Below are positions 1 to 6,078 of a stretch of DNA of 7,624 nucleotides, in pieces. Both the position numbers and the translations under genes were made by a program. The stretch covers positions 4,358 to 11,981 of the forward strand of contig PMCE01000478.1 in the NCBI GenBank assembly GCA_003154025.1, read 5' to 3'. The stretch comes from Syntrophaceae bacterium (GTDB lineage Bacteria > Desulfobacterota > SM23-61). The number at the start of each line of letters is the position of its first letter. Position 1 is the stretch's first letter. The notes below the pieces were generated by a model, which worked only from the letters and a program-made list of their open reading frames with translations, did no database searches and was not told the DNA's origin.

Positions 1-446
1 AGGCTGCGGCCGATACAAAGCATCTGCTGCTCGCCGCCGCTCAGCGTCCCGGCTTTTTGGGATTTTCGCTCTTGCAGAACGGGAAATAGATGAAAGATCC
101 TGCTCATCGTCTCCCTGCGGTGGGGTTTGGCCCTTCCGTTAATCCCCCCTAGCTCCAAGTTCTCCCAAACCGTCAATTTCCCGAAGAGTTTCCGCCCCTC
201 AGGGACTTGAACGAGCCCCCTCTCAACAATTTCATCTGTCCGGGCCCGGTCAATGCGGTTGCTCTCAAAAAAGATGGATCCCTTTTCCGGCCGGATCAAA
301 CCGCTGATGGTTTTCATCAGGGTGGTTTTGCCAACCCCGTTGCTGCCGACGATACAAACCATCTCTCCTTCAACCACTGTAAAAAAAATATCACGGAGAA
401 TAGGGATGTCACCGTAATAAACGTCGATCCCGTCAATCTTAAGCAA
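1..446 (-). CDS. livF: Branched-chain amino acid ABC transporter ATPase LivF (3' end outside window)
   Basis: Second nucleotide-binding subunit of a Liv/HAAT importer. It pairs with LivG on the cytoplasmic face of LivH-LivM and hydrolyses ATP to drive uptake. Seen: 148 complete codons before the window edge, against about 235 for the family. They hold Walker A GSNGVGKTT (residues 34-42), the Q-loop in LVQVPEGRKLF (Q80), typical of LivF, and a canonical signature LSGGEQQ (135-141). Walker B and the H-loop lie beyond the window. The start is the TTG at 446-444: GGAGG sits 9 nt upstream, and homology (LKIDGIDVYYGDIPILRDI) begins directly after it. The first ATG is codon 29, inside the fold just before Walker A, so it cannot be the start. 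The TTG overlaps the end of livG by 8 bp, so the two are probably translationally coupled. The ligand cannot be told from this subunit. Confidence 0.95.
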   Translation of the reverse strand, partial: MLKIDGIDVYYGDIPILRDIFFTVVEGEMVCIVGSNGVGKTTLMKTISGLIRPEKGSIFFESNRIDRARTDEIVERGLVQVPEGRKLFGKLTVWENLELGGINGRAKPHRRETMSRIFHLFPVLQERKSQKAGTLSGGEQQMLCIGRS

Positions 447-1167
447 GATTGTAATCCTCCCCCAGATAGGCTTCAACCACCCTCTCGTTGCGCACAATTT
501 CCGCCGGAGGTCCAAGGGCAATCATCTCACCGTGGTGCAAAACCATGATCCGCTGGGAAATCGCCATAATGGCATGCATGATGTGTTCGACAATAAAGAT
601 CGTGATCCCCCTTTGGCGGATCTTTCTGAGAACCCCGATCATTTCGTTCAATTCGGATGGGGTCAGGCCGGCCATCACTTCATCCAGGAGCAGCAGCTGC
701 GGCTCTGTGGCCAGGGCCCGGGCAAGCTCCAGCCTTTTCCTTTCCGGAACCGAAAGGGTTTTCCCCAAGGTTTGGGCTTTATCCTCCAGGCCCATTTGGG
801 CCAGGATCGCCCGGGCATTCTTTTCGGCCTCGGAAACGGAACGCGTGCCATTCAAGGCGCCGATCATGACATTTTCCAGCACGGTCAGCTTCAAAAAAGG
901 TTTGGTAATCTGGAAGGTACGCCCGATCCCTAGGTGGCAAATCCGGTTCGGCTGCAGTCCGGTAATATTTACGCCCTGGAAAGAAATGGACCCTCCGCTG
1001 GGAATATACAGACCGCTGATCATGTTGAACATCGTAGTTTTGCCCGACCCGTTGGGCCCGATGAGTCCGAAGATTTCCTTTTCTTCGACGGCAAAACTCA
1101 CATCATAGACCGCCCGCAGGCCCTTGAAATATTTTGTCAAGCGTTGTACTTCGAGCAAAGCGCTCAT
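439..1167 (-). CDS. livG: Branched-chain amino acid ABC transporter ATPase LivG
   Basis: First ATPase subunit of the Liv-type importer; binds and hydrolyses ATP at the cytoplasmic face of the LivHM permease. The 242 residues are close to full family length. Seen: Walker A GPNGSGKTT (37-45), Q-loop Q86 in GRTFQITKPF (the usual LivG form), Walker B LLLLDEVMAGL (about 158-168) and the H-loop IVEHIMHAI with H195. The ABC signature is not LSGGQ but LSVPERKRLELARAL (138-152). That variant matches what I recall of a LivG subgroup whose members read LS..ERKRLELARAL and DEVMAGL, so it is probably functional. The ATG at 1167 follows AGGTGAG at short spacing. A 104-bp gap separates it from livK upstream, the widest in the operon, in which I see no hairpin terminator. 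livF overlaps its 3' end. Confidence 0.96.
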   Translation of the reverse strand: MSALLEVQRLTKYFKGLRAVYDVSFAVEEKEIFGLIGPNGSGKTTMFNMISGLYIPSGGSISFQGVNITGLQPNRICHLGIGRTFQITKPFLKLTVLENVMIGALNGTRSVSEAEKNARAILAQMGLEDKAQTLGKTLSVPERKRLELARALATEPQLLLLDEVMAGLTPSELNEMIGVLRKIRQRGITIFIVEHIMHAIMAISQRIMVLHHGEMIALGPPAEIVRNERVVEAYLGEDYNLA

Positions 1168-1271
1168 ATCTCACCTTTGAGGAAGGGTCCGGATTCTCTG
1201 TTTCCTTTGCTGGCGTTACCATCGATTCCCCCGCCGCCCGGCTGGAAGAAAAACGGCCCGGAACCCAACCC

Positions 1272-2516
1272 TTATTTAAAAGCAGGCTTCGGCCAAATGG
1301 GTCTATGGTTCGCGAATTCCGCGGGGAATACACTCACCCTTAAATTGTTTTGAACCTGGAAGATAACTGCCGAAGCAAGGGTATTGTCCCCCTTCTCGTC
1401 AAATTTACACCCGAATTGCTGGAAGTAAAACCCGTCGCCGTATTTGATCTCAATGGCATGCAGGGTCTTCGCGATCACCTTGGGATCGGTGGAAGCACAT
1501 TGTTCGATGGCCCGGTACAGGAGCCACGCCCCGCTGATTCCACCGATAAAGGTGGAGGGCATCTCTTCCTTGTATTTTTCTTCGTATTCCTTCTTGAGGT
1601 CGGCAAACTTGCCCACTTTTACGTCCGGAGTCTCCGAGGAGGCGATGATAACTCCCTCGGCCAGAGGACCCAGGTTGCGCAGGAATTCCGGGGCTACCCA
1701 TCCACCACCGATGCCTCCAATCATGGCCGGATTGAAACCAATCTCCTTTATGTTGCGGACAATCTGGATCGAATCGGCCGGTCGATTATGACCCACGATG
1801 AGTTCCACTCCCTGCGCCTTGTACCGGGAAAGCACCCCGGTAAAGTCCCGGGTGGTCGCCGCATTATATTTGACTACATCGACAACCGTATAACCGATCT
1901 CTTTCGTATGCTTCTCCAGGGCCTTGGCCGCGCTGTCCCCGACGATGGAATCTTCGCATAAAATCCCAACTTTCGTGAATTTGGTATTCTGGCTTTTATT
2001 CATGGCCTGGGCAAACACCAGCACCGAGGTCGAGATCTTATCCATGACGGGGACCGTGCGGAAAATATACTTGAAGCCTCTCCCCGTGATCAGCGGATCA
2101 TAGTCGGAAACACTGATGAGGGGGACCCCCTTTCTTTCGGTTACCTGGCTGGCCACCAGGGTGGCGGGGCTTTGATTACAGCCGAAAACACAGGACACAT
2201 TTTCGGATACGATCTTCTCTGTCTGGGACCCGGCGACATCGGTTTTGGTTTCCGTGTCGGCGGAGACATATTTAAATTTGCCCCCCTTTAGGGATTTAAT
2301 CCCCCCATGGGCATTGACCCAATCAACGACGTAGCGTATTCCCCGGTCATTACGGATTCCCCAGGAGGCGTTGGTCCCGGTTAAGGGAAGAACCCCCGCC
2401 ACCACAACCTCATTGGCGGCGCCCAGGGCCTCGTTGGCCGAAAAAGAAAAACTTCCCCCCAGCAAACCGCATAGGGCGGCAATCATGGCCCAGCCTTTTA
2501 ATTTCCTCTCTTGCAT
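1272..2516 (-). CDS. livK: Liv-type periplasmic amino-acid-binding protein
   Basis: Periplasmic binding protein (type I fold, Peripla_BP_6 class) that captures the ligand and delivers it to LivHM. The 414 residues begin with a signal peptide: basic MQERKLKGW, a hydrophobic stretch at about residues 10-26 and a likely cleavage near ALGA|AN (residue 33). C16 is not in a good lipobox, so a soluble periplasmic protein is likelier than a lipoprotein. The mature part starts VVVAGVLPLTG (about 37-47), the usual opening strand. It continues with a TTD-like segment (SADTETKTDVAGSQ), a ligand-pocket region GCNQSPATLVAS (112-123) and GVPLISVSDYD. The ATG at 2516 has AAGGAG 7 nt upstream. It lies 15 bp after livM. 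The ligand (Leu/Ile/Val, aromatic acid, amide or other) cannot be read from sequence; the symbol marks the family. Confidence 0.93.
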   Translation of the reverse strand: MQERKLKGWAMIAALCGLLGGSFSFSANEALGAANEVVVAGVLPLTGTNASWGIRNDRGIRYVVDWVNAHGGIKSLKGGKFKYVSADTETKTDVAGSQTEKIVSENVSCVFGCNQSPATLVASQVTERKGVPLISVSDYDPLITGRGFKYIFRTVPVMDKISTSVLVFAQAMNKSQNTKFTKVGILCEDSIVGDSAAKALEKHTKEIGYTVVDVVKYNAATTRDFTGVLSRYKAQGVELIVGHNRPADSIQIVRNIKEIGFNPAMIGGIGGGWVAPEFLRNLGPLAEGVIIASSETPDVKVGKFADLKKEYEEKYKEEMPSTFIGGISGAWLLYRAIEQCASTDPKVIAKTLHAIEIKYGDGFYFQQFGCKFDEKGDNTLASAVIFQVQNNLRVSVFPAEFANHRPIWPKPAFK

Positions 2517-2531
2517 GCTCCATCTCCTTCC

Positions 2532-3521
2532 TTATGATGTTCCCGGCTTTCCTCTTCGCGTTCTAACCCTGTCCCCCAGGGTGACTAGCCCGCCGGGCAG
2601 GTAAAAGATTACCACAACCAGGACTAGGGCCCAGATCATGCGTTCCACCGTAACGATCTCCCGGCTGTGGGCCAGAGGAAGACTCCGCAAGAGTTCGCCC
2701 AGGAAGCTGAAAACCAAAGACCCCAATACCGGCCCCAGTAATGTCCCCGCCCCCCCGACCATCGTGCCGATCATCATGGCCATCTGGCTACCAAACCCGA
2801 ACATGATTTCGGGGGAGATATACAGGAAAAATTGGGCGTAAAAGGTACCCCCGAGGGCAGTCAAAAAAGCACTGATAATCATGGCCAGAATTTTATACCG
2901 GGAGGTGGGCACCCCGCTGACCTCTGCCGCTTCCTCGTCTTCGCGGATGGCCTTCAGATAGTAGCCCAGTTTGCTTTTCTGAATCCCATAGGTCACCCCC
3001 AGACCCAGACACAGTAACCCCAATATAAAATAATAGTAAGGAGCGCGACCCATAAAAAAGAGGTTTCCGGGCGAATTCTTCATGGGCAGGAGAATCCCAA
3101 CCGGGCCGCGGATATAATCCCAGTTCAAGGCTAGACCTGTGAATACTTCGGCGAAGGCCAGCGTCATGAGTGCAAAATACACCCCTTTCACCCGGTACCG
3201 TAATACCACCAGGCTGATCAGCCAGGCCGCGACTGCGGAAAAGAGGCCCCCGACGAAGATTCCCACCCAGGGGGTCAACCCATAATTCACGAAAAGGACG
3301 GTCGAGGTATAGGCGCCGATTCCCCAGAACAAAGCGTGGCCCAGGGAAAACTGCCCGGCGAAGCCGAAGACCAGGTTCCAGCATAGGCACAAATAGGCCC
3401 ACATAAACCCGGTGATGGCGACCGTCAAGAGATGATCATTCATGACCAGCGGCAGGAACAGCAGGATGACCGCTCCGCCGAGGTAATAATAAGGCTTCCT
3501 GGTCCGCGACACGTTGCTCAT
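2532..3521 (-). CDS. livM: Branched-chain amino acid ABC transporter permease LivM
   Basis: Inner-membrane permease that forms the translocation path with LivH. Seen: many hydrophobic helices from about residue 12 to 310. The family block GQFSLGHALFWGIGAYT sits at about 56-72. The cytoplasmic ATPase-coupling loop LGYYLKAIREDEEAAEVSG is at about 185-203, followed by a helix in the LivM style (ILAMIISAFLTALGG). The basic tail RVRTRRGKPGTS is cytoplasmic. Length (329) is normal. Start choice: I use the ATG at 3521-3519, 19 bp after the livH stop, preceded by GGGTGG at tight spacing. An in-frame TTG at 3551, overlapping livH by 11 bp, would add MANEKSIGWK but has no visible Shine-Dalgarno sequence. 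The ten extra residues precede the first helix, so function does not settle the choice. Confidence 0.94.
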   Translation of the reverse strand: MSNVSRTRKPYYYLGGAVILLFLPLVMNDHLLTVAITGFMWAYLCLCWNLVFGFAGQFSLGHALFWGIGAYTSTVLFVNYGLTPWVGIFVGGLFSAVAAWLISLVVLRYRVKGVYFALMTLAFAEVFTGLALNWDYIRGPVGILLPMKNSPGNLFFMGRAPYYYFILGLLCLGLGVTYGIQKSKLGYYLKAIREDEEAAEVSGVPTSRYKILAMIISAFLTALGGTFYAQFFLYISPEIMFGFGSQMAMMIGTMVGGAGTLLGPVLGSLVFSFLGELLRSLPLAHSREIVTVERMIWALVLVVVIFYLPGGLVTLGDRVRTRRGKPGTS

Positions 3522-3540
3522 TTTCCACCCAATGCTTTTC

Positions 3541-4401
3541 TCATTCGCCAAATAATCCGTTGGGTTTAAAGATCAACACCAGGATCATGATAAAAAAAGT
3601 GACGGCGTTGCCCAGGGAGGCTTTGAAGAATACCCCGGCAATCGACTCCACGACACCGATCATCAAGCCCCCGATCATGGCCCCGGGAATGCTGCCCAGG
3701 CCCCCGATAATAACGGCGGCAAAAGCCTTCCCCAAAAAATCCATGCCCGTAAAAGGGCTTATCAAATAAAAAGGAATAATGACCGCTCCGGCGATGCCGG
3801 CGATCAAAATGCTGACTCCGAAGGCGACCAGGTAGACCCGGTCCACGTGGATCCCGACGATCCTCGCCCCTTCGCGGTTATCCGCAGCCGCCCGCATGGA
3901 ACGCCCCGTGTCCGTATATTTCAGAAACAGAAAGAGCAGGAAAACACAGACCCAGGCAACGGCGCTGGCCCAAAACCGCGGGTAGCTCATCATCATCCAT
4001 CCCCACTGGATGGTGTCCGAAGTATAGGAGGTCAGCGCATTGCGCAAGTCCCCCCCGGCGAGCAGCAAAAGGAGGTTCTCAATGAAGAAACAAAGGCCCA
4101 GGGTCACGACGATATGGGCCGAATGGGGCTCGTCCAGGAGCCGAACCCCCACATATTTATACACCAGCAAACCCAGCCCGAAACTGAGCGGCATGATGAG
4201 CAGTAAGGACAGGTACGGGTCAATTCCCCAGCTGACAAAGAGGAAATAAGAGAAAAAGGCAGGGACGATGACGAAATACCCCTGGGCGAAATTCACGAAA
4301 TCCATGACCCCGAAAACGAGAGTGAACCCGAGGGCGATAATCCCCCAAATGGATCCGTATAACAACCCGTTGATGATCGCATTCAAAGTGACAATGAACA
4401 T
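3541..4401 (-). CDS. livH: Branched-chain amino acid ABC transporter permease LivH
   Basis: First gene of the operon; inner-membrane permease partner of LivM. The 286 residues form about eight hydrophobic segments, a normal length. Diagnostic blocks: NGLLYGSIWGIIALGFTLVF followed by GVMDFVNFAQGYF (11-43), matching the LivH pattern GLTLIFGV...NFAHG with Q for the usual H. The ATPase-coupling loop GRSMRAAADNREGARIVGI is at 166-184. FLGKAFAAVIIGGLGSIPGAMIGG at about 222-245 matches the conserved segment near the family's C-terminal helices. The ATG at 4401 is preceded by GGGAAGATT, a weak ribosome binding site. The leader upstream is only about 150 bp before the IS21-type insertion, and that element carries an outward promoter aimed at this gene. 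Confidence 0.95.
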   Translation of the reverse strand: MFIVTLNAIINGLLYGSIWGIIALGFTLVFGVMDFVNFAQGYFVIVPAFFSYFLFVSWGIDPYLSLLLIMPLSFGLGLLVYKYVGVRLLDEPHSAHIVVTLGLCFFIENLLLLLAGGDLRNALTSYTSDTIQWGWMMMSYPRFWASAVAWVCVFLLFLFLKYTDTGRSMRAAADNREGARIVGIHVDRVYLVAFGVSILIAGIAGAVIIPFYLISPFTGMDFLGKAFAAVIIGGLGSIPGAMIGGLMIGVVESIAGVFFKASLGNAVTFFIMILVLIFKPNGLFGE

Positions 4402-4554
4402 AATCTTCCCTTTCCGGCTCCGCTATTTCCTTCGGTTCATCTACTTTGCCGCTGAATTTTGCCAAAACCAGCTTTCGAATCAACCCTTTTCTTCTATCCC
4501 GTTCTTCCTTCGGGGGATCTCCCCGGATAACTTTCCCGCCCGGAAAGAATCGGC
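4402..4554 (-). promoter_or_regulatory. livH upstream region, truncated by the insertion
   Basis: This 153-bp stretch between the livH start and the IS element should hold the native leader and possibly the promoter. On the minus strand a weak sigma70-like pair, TTGATT-17-AAAATT, can be drawn, but the -10 box matches only 3 of 6 positions and I would not rely on it. A short hairpin with a CGGGG/CCCCG stem and GATCT loop lies at 4511-4525, with no T-run on either side, so it is not an intrinsic terminator; an operator role is only a guess. On the plus strand one frame is open from 4404 to the element and lines up with the HD-GYP remnant beyond it, but it has no ATG and no recognisable HD motif. 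Confidence 0.4.
4551..4554. repeat. Target-site duplication, left copy (CGGC)
   Basis: CGGC directly abuts the left TG terminus and is repeated directly abutting the right CA terminus at 5564-5567. A four-base match can arise by chance, but it falls exactly where the inverted repeats end, which makes a true duplication likely. Confidence 0.75.
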
Positions 4555-4621
4555 TGGAAAGGGCGGATTAAAAGGGAGGCGGGGGGCGGTCGAAAAGTGA
4601 GACACCTGGGTTATAAATATA
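4555..4621 (+). repeat. Left terminal inverted repeat of the IS21-type element
   Basis: Starts TGGAAAGGGCGGA and runs through AAAAGGGAGGCGGGG, then TGAGACACC, to TTATAAATATA. Against the reverse complement of 5498-5563 I count five mismatches and one single-base indel over 67 positions. This is long for an IS21 terminal repeat and may contain several transposase-binding subrepeats. Similarity resumes inside with CTGTCAAG at 4637-4644. Confidence 0.9.
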
Positions 4622-4643
4622 TGGATATGGAGTTAGCTGTCAA
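4616..4643 (-). promoter_or_regulatory. Outward sigma70-like promoter at left IS end, facing livH
   Basis: On the minus strand TTGACA (4643-4638), a perfect -35 consensus, is followed after exactly 16 bp by TATATT (4621-4616), 5 of 6 matches to TATAAT. Transcription would leave the element through its left repeat and reach livH about 200 bp downstream. The same boxes at the same spacing occur at the other end with a different spacer, which argues for function. An alternative is that the boxes are transposase-binding subrepeats. Confidence 0.6.
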
Positions 4644-4774
4644 GCCGTTTCTCTGTCGGAACTTGTTCTTGGTTTGAGTCCTGTTTTGGGGGGGCTGCAT
4701 AATGCCCCTGCCTTCTATCCCTGATGTCCGAAATTATTTGGATCCCTTTTAAATCATAACTTCTTTCGAAATAT

Positions 4775-5474
4775 ATGTCTTGTAAAAATTCCACCGATCT
4801 GCTGCGCCTGGCAGAGAGGGAGTTACTGGACCGGGAGAAACGGGCTGCCGAAAGGCCCATCAAAGAGGCCAACTTCCCGGTCATCAAAACCATCGACACC
4901 TATGACTTTAGCGCCCAGCCCCCGATCAATGAGCCTTTGGTCCGGGAGCTTCTGCGGGGAGAGTACCTGGACAAAAAAGAAAACGTGCTGTTCATCGGAA
5001 ACCCGGGAACCGGCAAAACACATCTGGTCTGCGCTCTGGCCTTTTCCGCTTGTGCTCAAGGCAAAAGCGTTCGCTTCTATACGGCCATGGACCTTGTCAC
5101 CCAACTCCTGGAGTGCCGGGAAGAAAAGAGGCCTCAGCGCCTGCACAAACAACTCCACAGACTCCATCTGCTGGTGATTAATGAACTGGGATATGTCCCC
5201 TGCTGCAAGGCAGGAGCCGAACTGCTCTTCAAGGTCATCAGCCGGGCCTATGAGCAACACAGCCTCGTGCTGACCACCAACCTGGCCTTCGAAGAATGGA
5301 CCGAGATCTTTGGCTCCGAGCGACTCACCGGTGCGCTGCTTGACCAGCTCACTTCACCGGTGCCACATCCTGGAAGCCAATGGAGAAAGTTACCGACTGC
5401 GGCAAGCCAGGAAACGACCTAACTGGATACCCTCATCACGGCAGGACTCAAACCCACAAGAAAAGGACAAATGA
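4775..5474 (+). pseudogene. istB: istB-like transposition helper ATPase, truncated and frameshifted
   Basis: IstB is the AAA+ ATPase that assembles on target DNA and stimulates the IstA transposase. Seen: DFSAQPPINEPLVRELL, ENVLFIGNPGTGKTHL with Walker A at about residues 75-83, a Walker B region LLVINELGYVP (132-142), AELLFKVISRAYEQ and LTTNLAFEEW, all in family order. Defects: (1) matching begins only at about residue 7 (STDLLRLAERELLDRE), so the usual first 30-35 residues are missing, and the ATG at 4775 has no ribosome binding site. (2) The Walker B Asp is Asn (N136). (3) One extra T near 5351-5354 shifts the frame after LLDQLT; the plus-one frame then reads HRCHILEANGESYRLRQAR, the normal IstB ending, to a TGA at 5472-5474. 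In the unshifted frame an altered tail ends at 5422. istA is absent. Almost certainly inactive. Confidence 0.88.
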
Positions 5475-5475
5475 C

Positions 5476-5503
5476 TTGACAGGAAACCTCAAACTCCTAT
5501 ATT
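5476..5503 (+). promoter_or_regulatory. Outward sigma70-like promoter at right IS end, facing the signalling genes
   Basis: TTGACA (5476-5481), 16 bp, TATATT (5498-5503). The -35 box lies just after the ancestral istB stop (5472-5474) and the -10 box is the inner tip of the right inverted repeat. Transcription would run out of the element into the HD-GYP remnant and on to the kinase-like gene at 6079. Spacer length is one short of the 17-bp optimum, within the normal range. Confidence 0.62.
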
Positions 5504-5563
5504 TATAACCCGGGTGTCTCATTTTTCAACCACCCCCGCCTCCCTTTTACTCCGCCCTTTCCA
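5498..5563 (-). repeat. Right terminal inverted repeat of the IS21-type element
   Basis: Reverse complement of the left repeat. It begins TATATTTATAACCC on the plus strand and ends TCCGCCCTTTCCA at the element boundary. The conserved octamer CTTGACAG at 5475-5482 lies 15 bp further in, mirroring the left end. Confidence 0.9.
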
Positions 5564-5567
5564 CGGC
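5564..5567. repeat. Target-site duplication, right copy (CGGC)
   Basis: Second copy of the CGGC flank, immediately after the terminal CA. Removing the element plus one copy rejoins 4554 to 5568 and gives the inferred pre-insertion sequence. Confidence 0.75.
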
Positions 5568-5959
5568 TCCTGGAAACGGCCCAACTGAGGGAAAAAGAGA
5601 CCTTGGCGATACGGCGGGACGCGCTCAAAGGAGCCCGTATCCTGGAGCCCTTGGGTTTTTCATATGCGTTTTTTTCCGCTATTCGGTACCATCATGAAAG
5701 GTGGGATGGAAAGGGGTACCCCGACGGCCTTGCGGGTGAAGAAATCCTGTTATTGGCGCGGATCATCAGCCTAGCGGATTTCTATGATGCCATGACTTCC
5801 GAACGCCCCTATGGGAAAAAGACTCCCTTCCAGAAAGCCTATGACGAAATTGAAAAGAATTCCGAGATCCAATTTGATCCCTACATCGTTGGAATATTTT
5901 TGGACTTCAAATCACAGCAGCGGCTCGTTCCGATCAGTTTCGACAGTGACTCTCGTTGA
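5564..5959 (+). pseudogene. HD-GYP phosphodiesterase domain, C-terminal remnant
   Basis: HD-GYP proteins are metal-dependent phosphodiesterases of cyclic di-GMP, often output modules of response regulators. Seen: reading from the element edge, RLLETAQLREKE, then IRRDALKGARILEPLG, the diagnostic YHHERWDGKGYPDGLAGEE (residues 42-60 of the fragment), LARIISLADFYDAMTSERPY and QFDPYIVGIFLDF, ending at TGA 5957-5959. The upstream half with the HD metal ligands is missing. The His usual in the RRHP motif is Asp here (residue 19). Frame is open through the IS boundary; a TTG at 5603 is the first possible internal start, but it would omit still more of the domain. The 153 bp left of the element is too short to hold the rest of the gene and shows no HD motif, so the gene was probably truncated before the insertion. 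Unlikely to be catalytically active. Confidence 0.85.
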
Positions 5960-6078
5960 AAGCAGAGGATGGAAGGGGTCTTTAATCCCGGTGGTGAGGG
6001 TTCCCGAAGGTCCGCAATGTAACGGCCTTATGAATCGGAAGGTGCGCAAAAAAAATGAACGGGAGCTGATGCGGCTCG

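Larger units (their letters stand above)
4555..5563. mobile_element. istA-less IS21-family insertion element
   Basis: A 1,009-bp element defined by three agreeing signs: imperfect terminal inverted repeats of 67 bp (left) and 66 bp (right), termini reading 5'-TG and CA-3' as in the IS21 family, and a CGGC direct repeat immediately outside each end, which fits the short target duplications of that family. The only gene content is an istB-like ATPase remnant. Full IS21 elements are about 2-2.5 kb and carry istA, a DDE transposase, upstream of istB. Here only about 150 bp separates the left repeat from istB, and I find no istA-like peptide in any forward frame of it. It could have moved as this short form with transposase supplied in trans, or lost istA by internal deletion after insertion. 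It sits between divergently arranged liv and signalling genes. Confidence 0.85.

Noticed and set aside
488..1108. Long open frame on the plus strand (206 codons) antisense to livG
   Set aside because: It is rich in Ser/Pro/Arg with no recognisable domain and lies wholly opposite a gene with full ABC motifs; a codon-bias shadow.
1168..1271. Terminator or separate promoter in the 104-bp livK-livG gap
   Set aside because: GCCCGG occurs twice but as a direct repeat, not an inverted one, and no convincing -35/-10 pair is seen; treated as intra-operon spacing.
1350..1961. Plus-strand open frame (203 codons) antisense to the binding-protein gene
   Set aside because: It lies opposite a clear periplasmic binding protein, has no ribosome binding site or domain, and its composition mirrors the real gene.
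4220..4483. Minus-strand 87-codon frame starting upstream of livH (MIRKLVLAKF...)
   Set aside because: It runs through the livH start in another frame and turns into shadow sequence; no family resemblance.
4511..4525. Hairpin CGGGG-GATCT-CCCCG as a terminator
   Set aside because: The stem is only 5 bp and no T-run follows on either strand.
4622..4774. Possible istA remnant between the left repeat and istB
   Set aside because: I translated the three forward frames: stops interrupt each and no DDE transposase or helix-turn-helix wording appears.
5960..6078. Small gene between the HD-GYP remnant and the kinase-like gene
   Set aside because: The only ATG-led frames are short (about 17 codons or fewer) with no good ribosome binding site or recognisable content.
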